NCBI GenBank assembly: GCA_016932615.1
Contig: JAFGCN010000007.1
Span: 99,325 to 163,324, forward strand
Length of the DNA: 64,000 bases
DNA from: Candidatus Aenigmatarchaeota archaeon
GTDB taxonomy: Archaea > Aenigmatarchaeota > Aenigmatarchaeia > QMZS01
Direction of reading: 5' to 3'
Position numbers and translations under genes: made by a program. The notes under the pieces were generated by a model. The model saw nothing but the letters and a program-made list of their open reading frames with translations. It did not search any database and was not told the DNA's origin. Positions 40,409-49,463 of this stretch are shown in pieces. Position 1 is the stretch's first letter; every line of letters begins with the position of its first letter.

Positions 40409-40491
40409 GCCAGCAGGCCTTTTTTCAGAATCTCTGATTCCAAATATTAACCTTATAGGCCTTATCTGTAAAACTAGGCAATATATTATGT

Positions 40492-43227
40492 ATGCCGGAG
40501 GAAATAGTTCCCCCCAGGGAGCCTGCACCGAAAAAGGAAATTGCAGACTACTGCGTGCTAGAGCCATCTGAAGTTATAAGCCGATTCAAAAGCTCAGAGA
40601 AAGGGCTTAGCGAGGAAGAAGCGAAAAATCGGCTCGCAGAATACGGCTACAACGAGCTGCAGAAAAAGAAAAAGCACAAAGCGCTCCTGATATTCATCAG
40701 CCAGTTCAAAAGCCCTCTTGTCCTCCTCCTTGTCGGAGCAGGCATACTTTCACTGTTCATTGGGGAGATTCTGGACTCAGCCGCGATTTTTGCAATAATA
40801 CTTCTTAATGCCATTCTAGGATTTTTTCAGGAGTACAAAGCGGATAAAGCCCTCCAGGCGCTCGAAAAAATATCCTCACCCATGGCAAGAGTCATGCGAG
40901 GCGGCAAAGAACTAAGAATTCCTGCAAGAGAAGTCGTTCCTGGGGATATAATTGTCCTTGAAGCAGGAGACGTTGTACCCGCAGATGCGCGCCTTATCAA
41001 GTCCTCGGGGCTCCAGATAGACGAAGCATCTCTTACGGGGGAATCGGTTCCATCATCCAAGACAACCGACAAGTACGAAAGCCCGGTGTCTGTTGCAGAC
41101 CAGGAGAATATGGCCTTCATGGGAACAATCGTCACTTACGGAAATGGGCTTGCCGTTGTGACAGCGACAGGAATGAAAACCGAGTTTGGAAAAATCGCCC
41201 AGTCGCTTCAGGAAACCGGAGACACAAAAACACCTCTCCAGGGAAAGTTCGAGGAGCTGTCAAAACAGATAGGAATAATAGCCGCTCTTCTCGTAATACT
41301 TGTCTTAATCGTCGGCTCTATTCAGGGGGTCACATCAATCGAGAAGATGATACTCCTTTCGGTAGCCCTTATGGTCTCCACAGTTCCGAACTCTCTTCCG
41401 CTAGTTGTTACAATTGGCCTTTCCAGAGGCACGAAGCAGCTTGCAAAAGAAAACATGCTTATCAAAAGCCTCCCCGCTGCGGAAAGTCTCGGCTCTGCCA
41501 CAATAATCTGCTCAGACAAAACCGGGACAATAACCAAAAACCAGATGACAGTAACAGACATATACTTCAACCAAGCCACCTTAAGCGTTACCGGCTCTGG
41601 CTACCAGCCGGAAGGAAAGTTCATTTCCAACGAAGGAGAAATCGACCCCAAAAAGCTTGAAGGGCTTCTGAAAATCGGGCTTCTTTGCAACAACGCAAAG
41701 CTTAACAAAACCAGGGAAGGTTACGAGATAATCGGCGACCCCACAGAGGGCTCCCTCATAGCGCTTGCCAGAAAAGGGCTTCTTGACGAAAAGCATTACG
41801 AGGAAAATCTGATAAAGGTAAGTGAACTTCCATTTGACAGCGACAGAAAAAGAATGTCGGTCATCTTCAAAGACAAAGAAACTGGCAAGCTTGAAGCATA
41901 TATCAAGGGAGCGCCAGACCTTCTCCTGAAAAAGTGCAGCCGAATATATGAAAACGGAAGCTGCAGGGAACTTACAGAAAAAGACCGGGAGCGCATAATG
42001 GGCGTCAACACAAGCTTTGCCAAAAAAGCCCTGAGAGTCCTGGGCTTTGCGTTTCGCGAGATTCAGGAAGGCCAGCACACCAGCGAAAACGAAGTTGAAA
42101 AAGACCTGGTGTTTATGGGCCTTGTCGGCATGATAGACCCACCAAGAGAAGGAGTGGAAGAGGCAATAGCCAAGTGCAGGGAAGCAGGAATAAAGGTAAT
42201 GATAATTACGGGCGACCACGCCCTGACTACAAAGGCAATAGCAGAGAAGATTGGCCTGTTTGGAGAAGGCGACATTGTAATAAGCGGGGAAGAACTGGAC
42301 ACAATAACTGACGGGGAGCTTGAAGCTAAAATTGAGAGTGTAAGAATTGTTGCCAGGGCCCTTCCCGTGCAAAAGCTTCGAATCGTTCAGGCGCTGCAGA
42401 AAAAAGGCCATATAGTTGCGATGACTGGGGACGGTGTTAACGATGCGCCAGCTCTCAAAAAAGCAGATATCGGCATTGCCATGGGCATAACCGGAACGGA
42501 CGTTGCAAAAGAAGTTGCAGATGCAACGCTTGTGGATGACAATTTTGCAACAATAGTAAAGGCGATAGAAACCGGAAGGAACATCTATGACAGCTTAATC
42601 CGGTCGGCAAAGTTTTTCCTTGCCTGCAATATGGGCGAGATAACTGCAGTCTTCAGCTCGATACTTCTGAAGCTCCCCCTCCCGATGATACCCCTTCAGA
42701 TACTGCTCATGAACATGCTGACAGATAACCTCCCCGCCCTCGGCCTCGGCTTTGAGCCGAATGATGAAAGGGCGATGAAAAGGCCTCCGAGAAACCCAAA
42801 GGAGAAGCCAATCAGCAACAGGATGTACCTGTCGATTGTGGCATTCGGGCTGATAATGGGAATCGGCACACTGGTAATGTTCCAGGCGTACCTTGGAGAA
42901 GGGCTTATAAAGGCGCAAACCGTTGCATTTACGACGCTAGTCATATTCCAGATGTTCGCGGTAATCAGCAGCAGGACACTTTACCCTTCCATAAAGCACC
43001 TAAACCTACTTTCAAACAAATACCTGCTCTGCACGATAATTCTCTCCGTGGGAATACAGGCCGCAGTAGTTTATTGGGGGCCACTTCAGGCGGTATTCGG
43101 CACGGTTTCCCTGGCTGCTGCAGACTGGATAAAGATTGTCGGTTTTTCGTCTCTTGGGTTTGTCCTGATGGAAGCAAGCAAATACGCCATGCCTGACGGC
43201 AGAGCAAAAAGGGAAGCAGGAAAATAA
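40492..43227 (+). CDS. P2-type cation-transporting ATPase
   Basis: 911 residues with the full P-type layout. An N-terminal cation-ATPase domain (SSEKGLSEEEAKNRLAEYGY) is followed by LTGES near residue 182, the phosphorylation site CSDKTGTITKNQM (D342), the nucleotide domain, MTGDGVNDAPALKKADIG near 644, and ten membrane helices. The sixth helix keeps NMLTDNLPALGLGFEP, as in Ca2+ pumps. In the fourth helix the Ca2+-ligand motif PEGLP reads PNSLP, losing the glutamate, so the ion may not be Ca2+. It pumps a cation out of the cytoplasm using ATP. Confidence 0.93.
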   Translation: MPEEIVPPREPAPKKEIADYCVLEPSEVISRFKSSEKGLSEEEAKNRLAEYGYNELQKKKKHKALLIFISQFKSPLVLLLVGAGILSLFIGEILDSAAIFAIILLNAILGFFQEYKADKALQALEKISSPMARVMRGGKELRIPAREVVPGDIIVLEAGDVVPADARLIKSSGLQIDEASLTGESVPSSKTTDKYESPVSVADQENMAFMGTIVTYGNGLAVVTATGMKTEFGKIAQSLQETGDTKTPLQGKFEELSKQIGIIAALLVILVLIVGSIQGVTSIEKMILLSVALMVSTVPNSLPLVVTIGLSRGTKQLAKENMLIKSLPAAESLGSATIICSDKTGTITKNQMTVTDIYFNQATLSVTGSGYQPEGKFISNEGEIDPKKLEGLLKIGLLCNNAKLNKTREGYEIIGDPTEGSLIALARKGLLDEKHYEENLIKVSELPFDSDRKRMSVIFKDKETGKLEAYIKGAPDLLLKKCSRIYENGSCRELTEKDRERIMGVNTSFAKKALRVLGFAFREIQEGQHTSENEVEKDLVFMGLVGMIDPPREGVEEAIAKCREAGIKVMIITGDHALTTKAIAEKIGLFGEGDIVISGEELDTITDGELEAKIESVRIVARALPVQKLRIVQALQKKGHIVAMTGDGVNDAPALKKADIGIAMGITGTDVAKEVADATLVDDNFATIVKAIETGRNIYDSLIRSAKFFLACNMGEITAVFSSILLKLPLPMIPLQILLMNMLTDNLPALGLGFEPNDERAMKRPPRNPKEKPISNRMYLSIVAFGLIMGIGTLVMFQAYLGEGLIKAQTVAFTTLVIFQMFAVISSRTLYPSIKHLNLLSNKYLLCTIILSVGIQAAVVYWGPLQAVFGTVSLAAADWIKIVGFSSLGFVLMEASKYAMPDGRAKREAGK

Positions 43228-43266
43228 TCCTTAAACCTTGGCATACCCAATAAATAAGAAATTATT

Positions 43267-43752
43267 ATGGATGCTGCAAATGACCTTAGGGTTAAGGAAA
43301 GAAACGCAGACTATCTTTACGAAAGCTTTCAGAGGGCATATGGCCGGCGTGACTTTGCCGAAGCATGCAACTATCTTTGGAAGGCCAACCTGACAATAAT
43401 CTCTGCACTGGGGGCCATGGACGGAATGGATGTGCGGGACATTGCCGGGGCGAAAGCGTTCCTATACAGATTCCTGAAAAGGGGGGACATAAGCAACCCG
43501 GAGATATCTTCCCTTGAGGTAATCTACGCAAACCGCGCCAGAAGCTCTGGTGATGAGCCGATGCTTACCCTGCATATCGAAAGGTGCGAAAAGCTGCTCA
43601 GAAAGCTAAAGGTTCTCCTGAAGGACTACATACTAAACGGTCCAATGAATAACTTCGGTAGCCCGGGAAATACCGGAAATGAAAGCTCAGCAGAGGGCGG
43701 GAATGCCGCCACGGAACCCGAAGATGGGCAGGGCTTTGCTTTTCCGCAATAG
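43267..43752 (+). CDS. Hypothetical helical protein, HEPN-like
   Basis: 161 residues. The helical first 120 residues include NADYLYESFQRAYGRRDFAE followed by ACNYLWKANLTIISALG, which resembles a HEPN-type helical bundle, but the RxxxxH active site is not clear. The last 35 residues are low complexity (Gly, Asn, Glu). It begins 39 bases after the ATPase gene in the same direction. No firm family. Confidence 0.5.
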   Translation: MDAANDLRVKERNADYLYESFQRAYGRRDFAEACNYLWKANLTIISALGAMDGMDVRDIAGAKAFLYRFLKRGDISNPEISSLEVIYANRARSSGDEPMLTLHIERCEKLLRKLKVLLKDYILNGPMNNFGSPGNTGNESSAEGGNAATEPEDGQGFAFPQ

Positions 43753-43803
43753 ATGCCTTTCAAATCTCCATCCTGCTTATTGAGTGCTGGCATTCAGGCA
43801 GAA

Positions 43804-45681
43804 CTAGCGCCGGGCTTTTCCTGTCGCCTTTTGCTCCAGCAGGCGGCCGGTAATTTCCCTGACATGTTTTACCTCCGAATTCGAATTTGGGTCCTGCCCG
43901 GTTATAGCGCAGTAGTGCACGACCAGGTCCTCCCAAAGGCAGGAAAGGGCAGAAGCAACTTCCAGGCCCATCTTATCAATCTCTATCGAGATTGTAGGCA
44001 TTACACCCTGGCACTTCAATATATTCGGGTGCGCAAGGCAATATTCTATATCATTTATGTCAAGCCCGAGGTGAAGCTTATCGTGAAGATCCTCCTCCAG
44101 GAGCTTTGTTTCGTCTTCAGAGCTCCCGGACCTTCTGGATACAAGCCCAAGAGCTACCTGGCAATGGCTCTGGGCAAACACGCCCTCCATAGAAACATGA
44201 GCGTCCCGGGGAAACTCATTGAAGTTCATCACAAGAGGATATTCGGGTTTCTTGTTTGCACCCTCCATGAAAAGCTGCCTTAGCTCATAAAAGGTCGGCT
44301 TTAATAGTTCCCTATTGTTGTACATGCAGCTAAGGTCATGCCTTTTTCCCAGGACAACACACACAAACAAAAAGCGCGCAAGGCCCACGGCAAGCCCCTT
44401 CTCCTTATTCGAAAAATCAAGCAGCAGGTCATACTTGTCGGTAATGCGCGCATATTTTTCAGCGTCCATTCCCGCCAGAATCATTGGCCCATATGTCATT
44501 GGAGTAAGGCGCCTCATAAGCCGCCCACCTATCCGTGCCTCGATGCCTCTTACTTCAACAGGAAGTCCTCTCTGCACTTTAAGGAATTCAGCAAACTCCT
44601 TCAGGGGGCCCTTGTTTGCGTAAGCAATTCTTCTCGTAAACCTCCGGCAGGTAAGCTCCACTATCTTGAGCGTTTCCTGCGTTTCTCCGCTCCGGCTGAA
44701 TTCGATTACCAGGGTATTGTCATTGTTTGCTTCTTTTGGCAGGTTCTTTATATCTCCGGGGCTGTCAATAACAATCCACTTCACTGCAGTGTCCCCCGAC
44801 AACCGATGGATTGCCGCAAGCCCATGAGAGAAAAGCTCGTTTCCCCCTATTCCGGAAGAAATCAGGTAATCCACTTTGAGGCCTTTGGAATAAAATTCTC
44901 TCTGCAGGTATTCTTCATAGAACTGCTTCTCTTTTTTGAACTCCTCTTCAAAATACTTCATCACGCCGCCCCGGTAATTGTAGCTTCTTTTGGCAGTTGA
45001 ATTTGCCACTGCCTCAAAATGGTCCCGGACTGCCTCCCAAATGCCCTTGTCGACTGCCAGCCCCTCTCCAGGAAACGTTACTTTAATCTCAATCAGCCCT
45101 TCCGTGTAGGACAGTGCGGAGCTGTCAAACAGGTCCTCGGCGCGAATCAGAATCTTTTCACCTGTCGCTTCCTTTTCGAGGTTTTTCAGCCGATAGGAAG
45201 TTCCGATGAGAACAAAAAGCGGGAAGCCCTTTAGAAGCCGGCTCAAGTCACGGGGGTCCTTGAAACTTGAAAGCGCAAGCTTTTCCATGAACACTGCCTG
45301 CTCGATCGAATTAATAAATATATCCACTATCCGATCCGCACTGACATCCTGCTCCTGTGCTGCCTCCCGGATAAGATTTGCCAATTCATCCAGCCCGGCA
45401 TCACCAGAGAACTCTTTTGGCTTTTCCGACATAACGTCTTCGGTTATGTGGCTTAAAAGGCGCTGGCGCTTAAGCTCCTCAAGTACAACCTGCGTATTCC
45501 TGCCTCCAGACTCAGCAACATCCACAACAAGCTGGTGCGGCATAAGAGAGGACAAAAAAATCCTTGCGATCTCTCCGCCCGGGACACCAATCTTTTCCGA
45601 AAGGCCTTTAAGCTCCCTCAAAAATTCTCCTTCGGCTTGAAGGCCAGCGGAATCCTGCTGCATCTCGGGCGGTTTTTCCAT
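43804..45681 (-). CDS. Divergent glucose-6-phosphate isomerase-like (SIS) protein
   Basis: 625 residues. An N-terminal region of about 210 residues, acidic and of no known family, is followed by a phosphoglucose-isomerase-like double SIS fold. Visible are YLISSGIGGNEL (273-283), VIEFSRSGETQETLKI (325-340, the phosphosugar-binding Ser/Thr loop), and a C-terminal QDPNSNSEVKHVRE matching the QDPFDQPGVE region of PGI. The family's glutamate and histidine catalytic positions cannot be placed with confidence. The genome also carries cupin PGI 350 bases upstream, so this may act on another sugar phosphate. Confidence 0.75.
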   Translation of the reverse strand: MEKPPEMQQDSAGLQAEGEFLRELKGLSEKIGVPGGEIARIFLSSLMPHQLVVDVAESGGRNTQVVLEELKRQRLLSHITEDVMSEKPKEFSGDAGLDELANLIREAAQEQDVSADRIVDIFINSIEQAVFMEKLALSSFKDPRDLSRLLKGFPLFVLIGTSYRLKNLEKEATGEKILIRAEDLFDSSALSYTEGLIEIKVTFPGEGLAVDKGIWEAVRDHFEAVANSTAKRSYNYRGGVMKYFEEEFKKEKQFYEEYLQREFYSKGLKVDYLISSGIGGNELFSHGLAAIHRLSGDTAVKWIVIDSPGDIKNLPKEANNDNTLVIEFSRSGETQETLKIVELTCRRFTRRIAYANKGPLKEFAEFLKVQRGLPVEVRGIEARIGGRLMRRLTPMTYGPMILAGMDAEKYARITDKYDLLLDFSNKEKGLAVGLARFLFVCVVLGKRHDLSCMYNNRELLKPTFYELRQLFMEGANKKPEYPLVMNFNEFPRDAHVSMEGVFAQSHCQVALGLVSRRSGSSEDETKLLEEDLHDKLHLGLDINDIEYCLAHPNILKCQGVMPTISIEIDKMGLEVASALSCLWEDLVVHYCAITGQDPNSNSEVKHVREITGRLLEQKATGKARR

Positions 45682-45770
45682 AATATATTCCTTATTTTAA
45701 CAATCGGCATTATTTCGCTTCCAGGAATTTGGAAAAATTCTAAAGTAGCTTAATAGAAAGGCAAGGGCAC

Positions 45771-46022
45771 CTATCCCAAATCAACTTCGCAATCCTGCGT
45801 GAGTTTTGCGTCAACATCCACGAACTTCCCGTTAAGCCGCACCTTTGGCACTTCCATTCCTCTGGCCTTCTTGAAGCCCATCGTGCCGATTGACCTTAAA
45901 ACTTCAGCGATGTCCGGAGTTATGCTGGTGTTAAGGACTCTCCAGCAGGCGGTGTCGAGCCGTATCCCTGAAGGAACCTCAAACTCCTGCTCTTTTACCC
46001 TAAGCTTGATTATGTCTCTCAT
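45771..46022 (-). CDS. Small protein, possibly beta-grasp
   Basis: 83 residues: MRDIIKLRVKEQEFEVPSGI at the start and VPKVRLNGKFVDVDAKLTQD near the end, with a helix between. The strand-helix-strand order with a terminal LxxDCEVDLG recalls ThiS/MoaD/TGS-type beta-grasp folds, but the usual C-terminal GG is missing. It lies 14 bases downstream of the cupin PGI gene on the same strand. Confidence 0.5.
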   Translation of the reverse strand: MRDIIKLRVKEQEFEVPSGIRLDTACWRVLNTSITPDIAEVLRSIGTMGFKKARGMEVPKVRLNGKFVDVDAKLTQDCEVDLG

Positions 46023-46036
46023 GGGATAAGCAAAAA

Positions 46037-46750
46037 TTACTGGACGCCGGATCCCGATAGCCGGATCGAAGGGTCTTTAAGAAACGCAAGCTTCTCAAGG
46101 TCCGCCGCAAAGCCATAGATGTCATCCAGCTTCTTGCATTTTATCTGCCTTATATCCGGAACAAGCCCGTAGCGGTGGTTCTTGACCCAACCGTCCTTCG
46201 TGAAAAAGTAAGAGCCGCCGCAAAGCCGCTTTATCGGCTCGTAAATTGAAGTAAATCCATCGGCCACCCAGCTTGCCAGCACAAGGCGCCTTTTTGGCGA
46301 AGGATTTATTATAATGTGGCCGTAGTTTGGCGGCACGACAAAAACTTCACCCACTCTGCCTTTTGCAAAAGCGACATCCTGAATGTTATTTTGGTTGAAA
46401 TTATCCACCTTCTGTATGAGAAAAATCGCTTCGCCCTCCAGAACCTGGTAAACCTCCGGAAAGCTATATTCATCCACTGCTATAGGGTTGTAGTGGCCGA
46501 ATGTCTTTGTATACTCTTCCCCCAGCATCTGCCCGGGGACAACAGTAATGTTGTACCTTAGACCTGACTGCTTTATCCTGGAAGCATCTTCCTTTTTGAA
46601 GATATTGCGATAGATATAATAAACCGGAGCCGTGGATTTTTGCGCCCAGTTGTTCTCAAGCCATCCCTTATCAAAAACCAGTTCCTTCATGTCGGATAGG
46701 CGCCTTATGTCAACAACCCTGTTTTTTGTTTCATCAAGTTGCCAAAGCAT
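46037..46750 (-). CDS. pgiA: Cupin-type glucose-6-phosphate isomerase
   Basis: 237 residues of archaeal cupin PGI. The phosphate and metal region reads LRYNITVVPGQMLGEEYTKT, FGHYNPIAVDEYSFPEVYQV, LEGEAIFLIQ, then VPPNYGHIIINPS. In known enzymes GHYHP gives two histidine metal ligands; here it is GHYNP, so one is Asn. The other ligands (H86, the glutamate of FPEVYQ, and the histidine of YGHIIIN) remain. It interconverts glucose- and fructose-6-phosphate. About 40 residues longer at the C-terminus than the usual 190. Confidence 0.88.
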   Translation of the reverse strand: MLWQLDETKNRVVDIRRLSDMKELVFDKGWLENNWAQKSTAPVYYIYRNIFKKEDASRIKQSGLRYNITVVPGQMLGEEYTKTFGHYNPIAVDEYSFPEVYQVLEGEAIFLIQKVDNFNQNNIQDVAFAKGRVGEVFVVPPNYGHIIINPSPKRRLVLASWVADGFTSIYEPIKRLCGGSYFFTKDGWVKNHRYGLVPDIRQIKCKKLDDIYGFAADLEKLAFLKDPSIRLSGSGVQ

Positions 46751-46802
46751 AATATTACTATTCTAATAAAATGCTTTATTAAAAATAATCCTAAAGAGGG
46801 TT

Positions 46803-47144
46803 ATGCAATTTTTCAAAAAAGTTCCAGGCCTGAGAAAAATCAAGAATTTCTTTGCGCTAAGAAAATTCAAAAATAGGTTTAACCGGTCTTTTAAGGATCT
46901 CCAAAGCTCGCTTTCAACTGAAACCACAGCGGACGACAGGTTCCGGCTCTCTGAAATGCGCGACGCTCTTGTCGAGATAAAAAAAGCCGACCCCGAAGGA
47001 TACGGCACGCTTGACCTTGAGAAAAAATATTCCCGCGCAGTGCAGATGGTCGAAAAAAGCCACCTTCGGGCAGGAGAAAGGGACAAAAAATACTGGAAAG
47101 AGCTAAAGGACAAGAAGATTTACGACCTCAAGCGATACCTTTAG
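46803..47144 (+). CDS. Small basic protein upstream of nop5, unknown
   Basis: 113 residues, highly charged (about a third Lys+Arg), helical. It starts MQFFKKVPGLRKIKNFFALR and ends ELKDKKIYDLKRYL. No domain recognised. It is immediately followed by the Nop5-like gene, so an RNA-binding role in the C/D box ribonucleoprotein is possible, inferred from position and charge only. Confidence 0.6.
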   Translation: MQFFKKVPGLRKIKNFFALRKFKNRFNRSFKDLQSSLSTETTADDRFRLSEMRDALVEIKKADPEGYGTLDLEKKYSRAVQMVEKSHLRAGERDKKYWKELKDKKIYDLKRYL

Positions 47145-47183
47145 GTGAATTCCGGAGAAAGTATAATCAAAAAAATCAATTTT

Positions 47184-47972
47184 ATGGCAGAGAAAATCAA
47201 AGTTCCTTTTGGAATAATAGAAGGCGGGCGGCTGGACGAGCAATTCAGCAAAGACCCAAAAAAAGCGGCAGGGGAGTTTTTGTCAAGCCCCTGCAGGACC
47301 GCTCCAACTTCCCCTGAAGCCGAAAAGCTGTTCCCTTACGAAAATTATCCCTTGTGGCTTAACGCGTTCGGGCTTGAGCTTGCCCGGCTGAAGCTGGAAT
47401 CTGGCGACGGGGAAGAGGAAAAGCTGATACTTCTTGCAAGAACCTATGATGAGATGACCCACTTCTCGAAAGTCCTTAAAAACAGGGAAAAAATTCTCAA
47501 GAACTATGAAAGCTACGAGGCATTATCCAAAACAACAGAAAAGATGAGGGACAAAATCGAAAAGAAAATCCGCACTCTTGCAGAAAAAGCTGCCCCGAAC
47601 ACATCAGGGCTTCTGGGCCCAATCCTTAGCGCCCGGATTATATCAAAAGCAAACGGGCTTGAGCGGCTCTCGAAGATGCCGGTCTCGAAGATACAGGTTC
47701 TTGGAGCAGAAAAGTCACTTTTCAGGTATCTGAAAGAAAAAGAGGAGGGAAAGGAAAGCAAAAACCCAAAATATGGGGTGATTTACATGTCGCCCTTCAT
47801 AATAAACGCACCTCAAAAATCCAGAGGGAAGGTCGCCCGCGCCCTTGCTTCCAAAATCATGGTTGCCTCAAGGATTGATTACTTTTCGGGGGAGGACAGA
47901 AGCCGCAAAATAAAGGAAGAATTCCGGGAAGAATATGAAAAAATCTGCAGGGAAGGCGGCAAGAAGGAGTAA
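47184..47972 (+). CDS. Short Nop5 (Nop56/58) C/D-box RNP core protein
   Basis: 262 residues from ATG 47184, which has AGTATAATC about 20 bases upstream; an in-frame GTG at 47145 abuts the previous stop. The coiled-coil precedes a full Nop domain: IRTLAEKAAPNTSGLLGPIL, ARIISKANGLERLSKMPVSK, IQVLGAEKSLFRYLK, YGVIYMSPFI, APQKSRGKVARALASKIMVA, SRIDYFSG. The N-terminal fibrillarin-binding domain is much reduced (archaeal Nop5 is usually about 400 residues). No fibrillarin gene is adjacent, as it is in most archaea. Confidence 0.88.
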   Translation: MAEKIKVPFGIIEGGRLDEQFSKDPKKAAGEFLSSPCRTAPTSPEAEKLFPYENYPLWLNAFGLELARLKLESGDGEEEKLILLARTYDEMTHFSKVLKNREKILKNYESYEALSKTTEKMRDKIEKKIRTLAEKAAPNTSGLLGPILSARIISKANGLERLSKMPVSKIQVLGAEKSLFRYLKEKEEGKESKNPKYGVIYMSPFIINAPQKSRGKVARALASKIMVASRIDYFSGEDRSRKIKEEFREEYEKICREGGKKE

Positions 47973-48012
47973 CCCATAAATAGTTTCAGATCAGATATAT
48001 ACGGTAAGTAAT

Positions 48013-48258
48013 ATGGGAGAAGCATATATTCCGGGAAATAGAAATCCAGACCTCAAACTTTACACGAAAGTTACTCTTTGGGCAGTGGATTCAATATTAA
48101 ATTCCGGACAAAAACCTTCAGAAGACCTCTTGAGAGAGGCACATTCATGCATGAAGATGACGGACAGCCAGGGAAAATTGCCTTACTCTACAAAAAGAAG
48201 AGATTTTATGATATCTGTGGACCCTGGCTACATGAACCGAGGCCAACGGACCTACTAA
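48013..48258 (+). CDS. Small hypothetical protein
   Basis: 81 residues starting MGEAYIPGNRNPDLKLYTKV. A helix LLREAHSCMKM lies in the middle and the end is MNRGQRTY. A TATA-like GATATATA sits about 15-20 bases upstream. No family. Codon use is AT-leaning. The call is tentative. Confidence 0.4.
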   Translation: MGEAYIPGNRNPDLKLYTKVTLWAVDSILNSGQKPSEDLLREAHSCMKMTDSQGKLPYSTKRRDFMISVDPGYMNRGQRTY

Positions 48259-48417
48259 TTTCCTCCAATCTCAAAGGATTTATGCCAAGTCTATTTCAGG
48301 CAGGTTTATTTGCAAACAGCAAGTATGCCAATAGCCAATAATATCCTGTAAAAGAACGGGCATTTATGTAAAAATTCTGGAAAGTGAAGTTTCTAAACCA
48401 ATTCTCTGAAATTGAAT

Positions 48418-48828
48418 TTAAAGAAGCCCCTGCATTTCGGAAGCCATTGCCTGCACTTCGCATGTCAGCTCCTGGGAGCGCTTTTCGATTTTCTCAAGCA
48501 CCTCGTTGAATTCCTTGACTTTCCTGTCCAGATACTTCTGTGTTTCGGCCCGAGGCATCTTCACATAGATTTTCCTGCCGACGTCAACCATAAACGTGTC
48601 CGTGTCGGTAAACTTGGCGGGAACAAATATTCCTTCCCCAAGCTGTGAGAAGCCCTCTCCCTTCGACAACTGGCCGATGGAATGGCTTAAAAGCTCAAGC
48701 TCTTTTGCCTTTACCGCCACAAGCTCTTTTTGGGACTCGACCTGCTCAAGCTCTTTGCCCAAAAGCTCGAACTGGACATATTTTTTCTGAAGTTCAATAG
48801 CATCCTGCGTAGTTTTATCTTTCGACAT
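48418..48828 (-). CDS. pfdA: Prefoldin alpha subunit
   Basis: 136 residues: a long N-terminal coiled coil (ELQKKYVQFELLGKELEQVE), a central beta hairpin region (EGIFVPAKFTDTDTFMVDVG, then RKIYVKM) and a C-terminal coiled coil (VKEFNEVLEKIEKRSQELTC). This is the prefoldin alpha layout and length. With the beta subunit it holds unfolded proteins for the thermosome. Confidence 0.88.
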   Translation of the reverse strand: MSKDKTTQDAIELQKKYVQFELLGKELEQVESQKELVAVKAKELELLSHSIGQLSKGEGFSQLGEGIFVPAKFTDTDTFMVDVGRKIYVKMPRAETQKYLDRKVKEFNEVLEKIEKRSQELTCEVQAMASEMQGLL

Positions 48829-48882
48829 AATAATATAACAAAGTATTTCTTAGAATCATTTTTTCCAGGGAGAAGTGCAAGC

Positions 48883-49074
48883 TTATTTCTTGCGGTTTCC
48901 CTTTCCAATTGGATCCTTCCATCTCCAGGTATAACTCTGTATTCTCTTCGACTTTCCATAGCCGCAGTTGACGCAGACTTCCTTCGTCAGGTTAAATGAA
49001 TGCCTGCCACATCTCTTGCATATGCTATGCAAAACCTTGTTGTGTCTTCCGAAACTTGGTGTTCCTTTTGTCAT
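48883..49074 (-). CDS. rpl37e: Large-subunit ribosomal protein L37e
   Basis: 63 residues: MTKGTPSFGRHNKVLHSICK, RCGRHSFNLTKEVCVNCGYG, and a basic end. The CxxC...CxxC zinc ribbon and TKGTPSFG start are diagnostic. It lies 63 bases downstream of the LSm gene, the usual archaeal pairing. Confidence 0.95.
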   Translation of the reverse strand: MTKGTPSFGRHNKVLHSICKRCGRHSFNLTKEVCVNCGYGKSKRIQSYTWRWKDPIGKGNRKK

Positions 49075-49137
49075 ATTCTATTCCTCAGCTTATTTGGAGT
49101 TATCCTGTCACTTACCCTTCTTCGTCAATGAACAAAA

Positions 49138-49356
49138 CTAAGGCACTGCGTAAAGGATTGTGTCTCCTCTTACAAGCATATTCTTGAAGCTCATTTTTTC
49201 CTCGTCTTTTGTCATCTCGACATCCTCAAGCCACATGTTCAGGTGAAGGTCGTGGGCCCTAAGGGTGCCTGAGATCTCAATTCCGTTCTTAAGCTTCACT
49301 AGAATGCACTTTCCTTTTGAATTGTTCAAAACGTCAATTGGTCTGTCTTCGCTCAT
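49138..49356 (-). CDS. LSm/Sm-like archaeal RNA-binding protein
   Basis: 72 residues. Sm motif 1 is ILVKLKNGIEISGTLRAHDLHLNMWL and Sm motif 2 is FKNMLVRGDTILY. It forms ring-shaped oligomers that bind U-rich RNA. Length is normal, and it is paired with rpl37e. Confidence 0.94.
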   Translation of the reverse strand: MSEDRPIDVLNNSKGKCILVKLKNGIEISGTLRAHDLHLNMWLEDVEMTKDEEKMSFKNMLVRGDTILYAVP

Positions 49357-49463
49357 AACATTAGTAGGAAAATTTAAATACTAACTTAAAGGTCGTTAAT
49401 GTACCTATTTTTGAATAATTCCTCTCTAATCGCTAATAGGCAATAAAACCTAAAAAAGAGACG

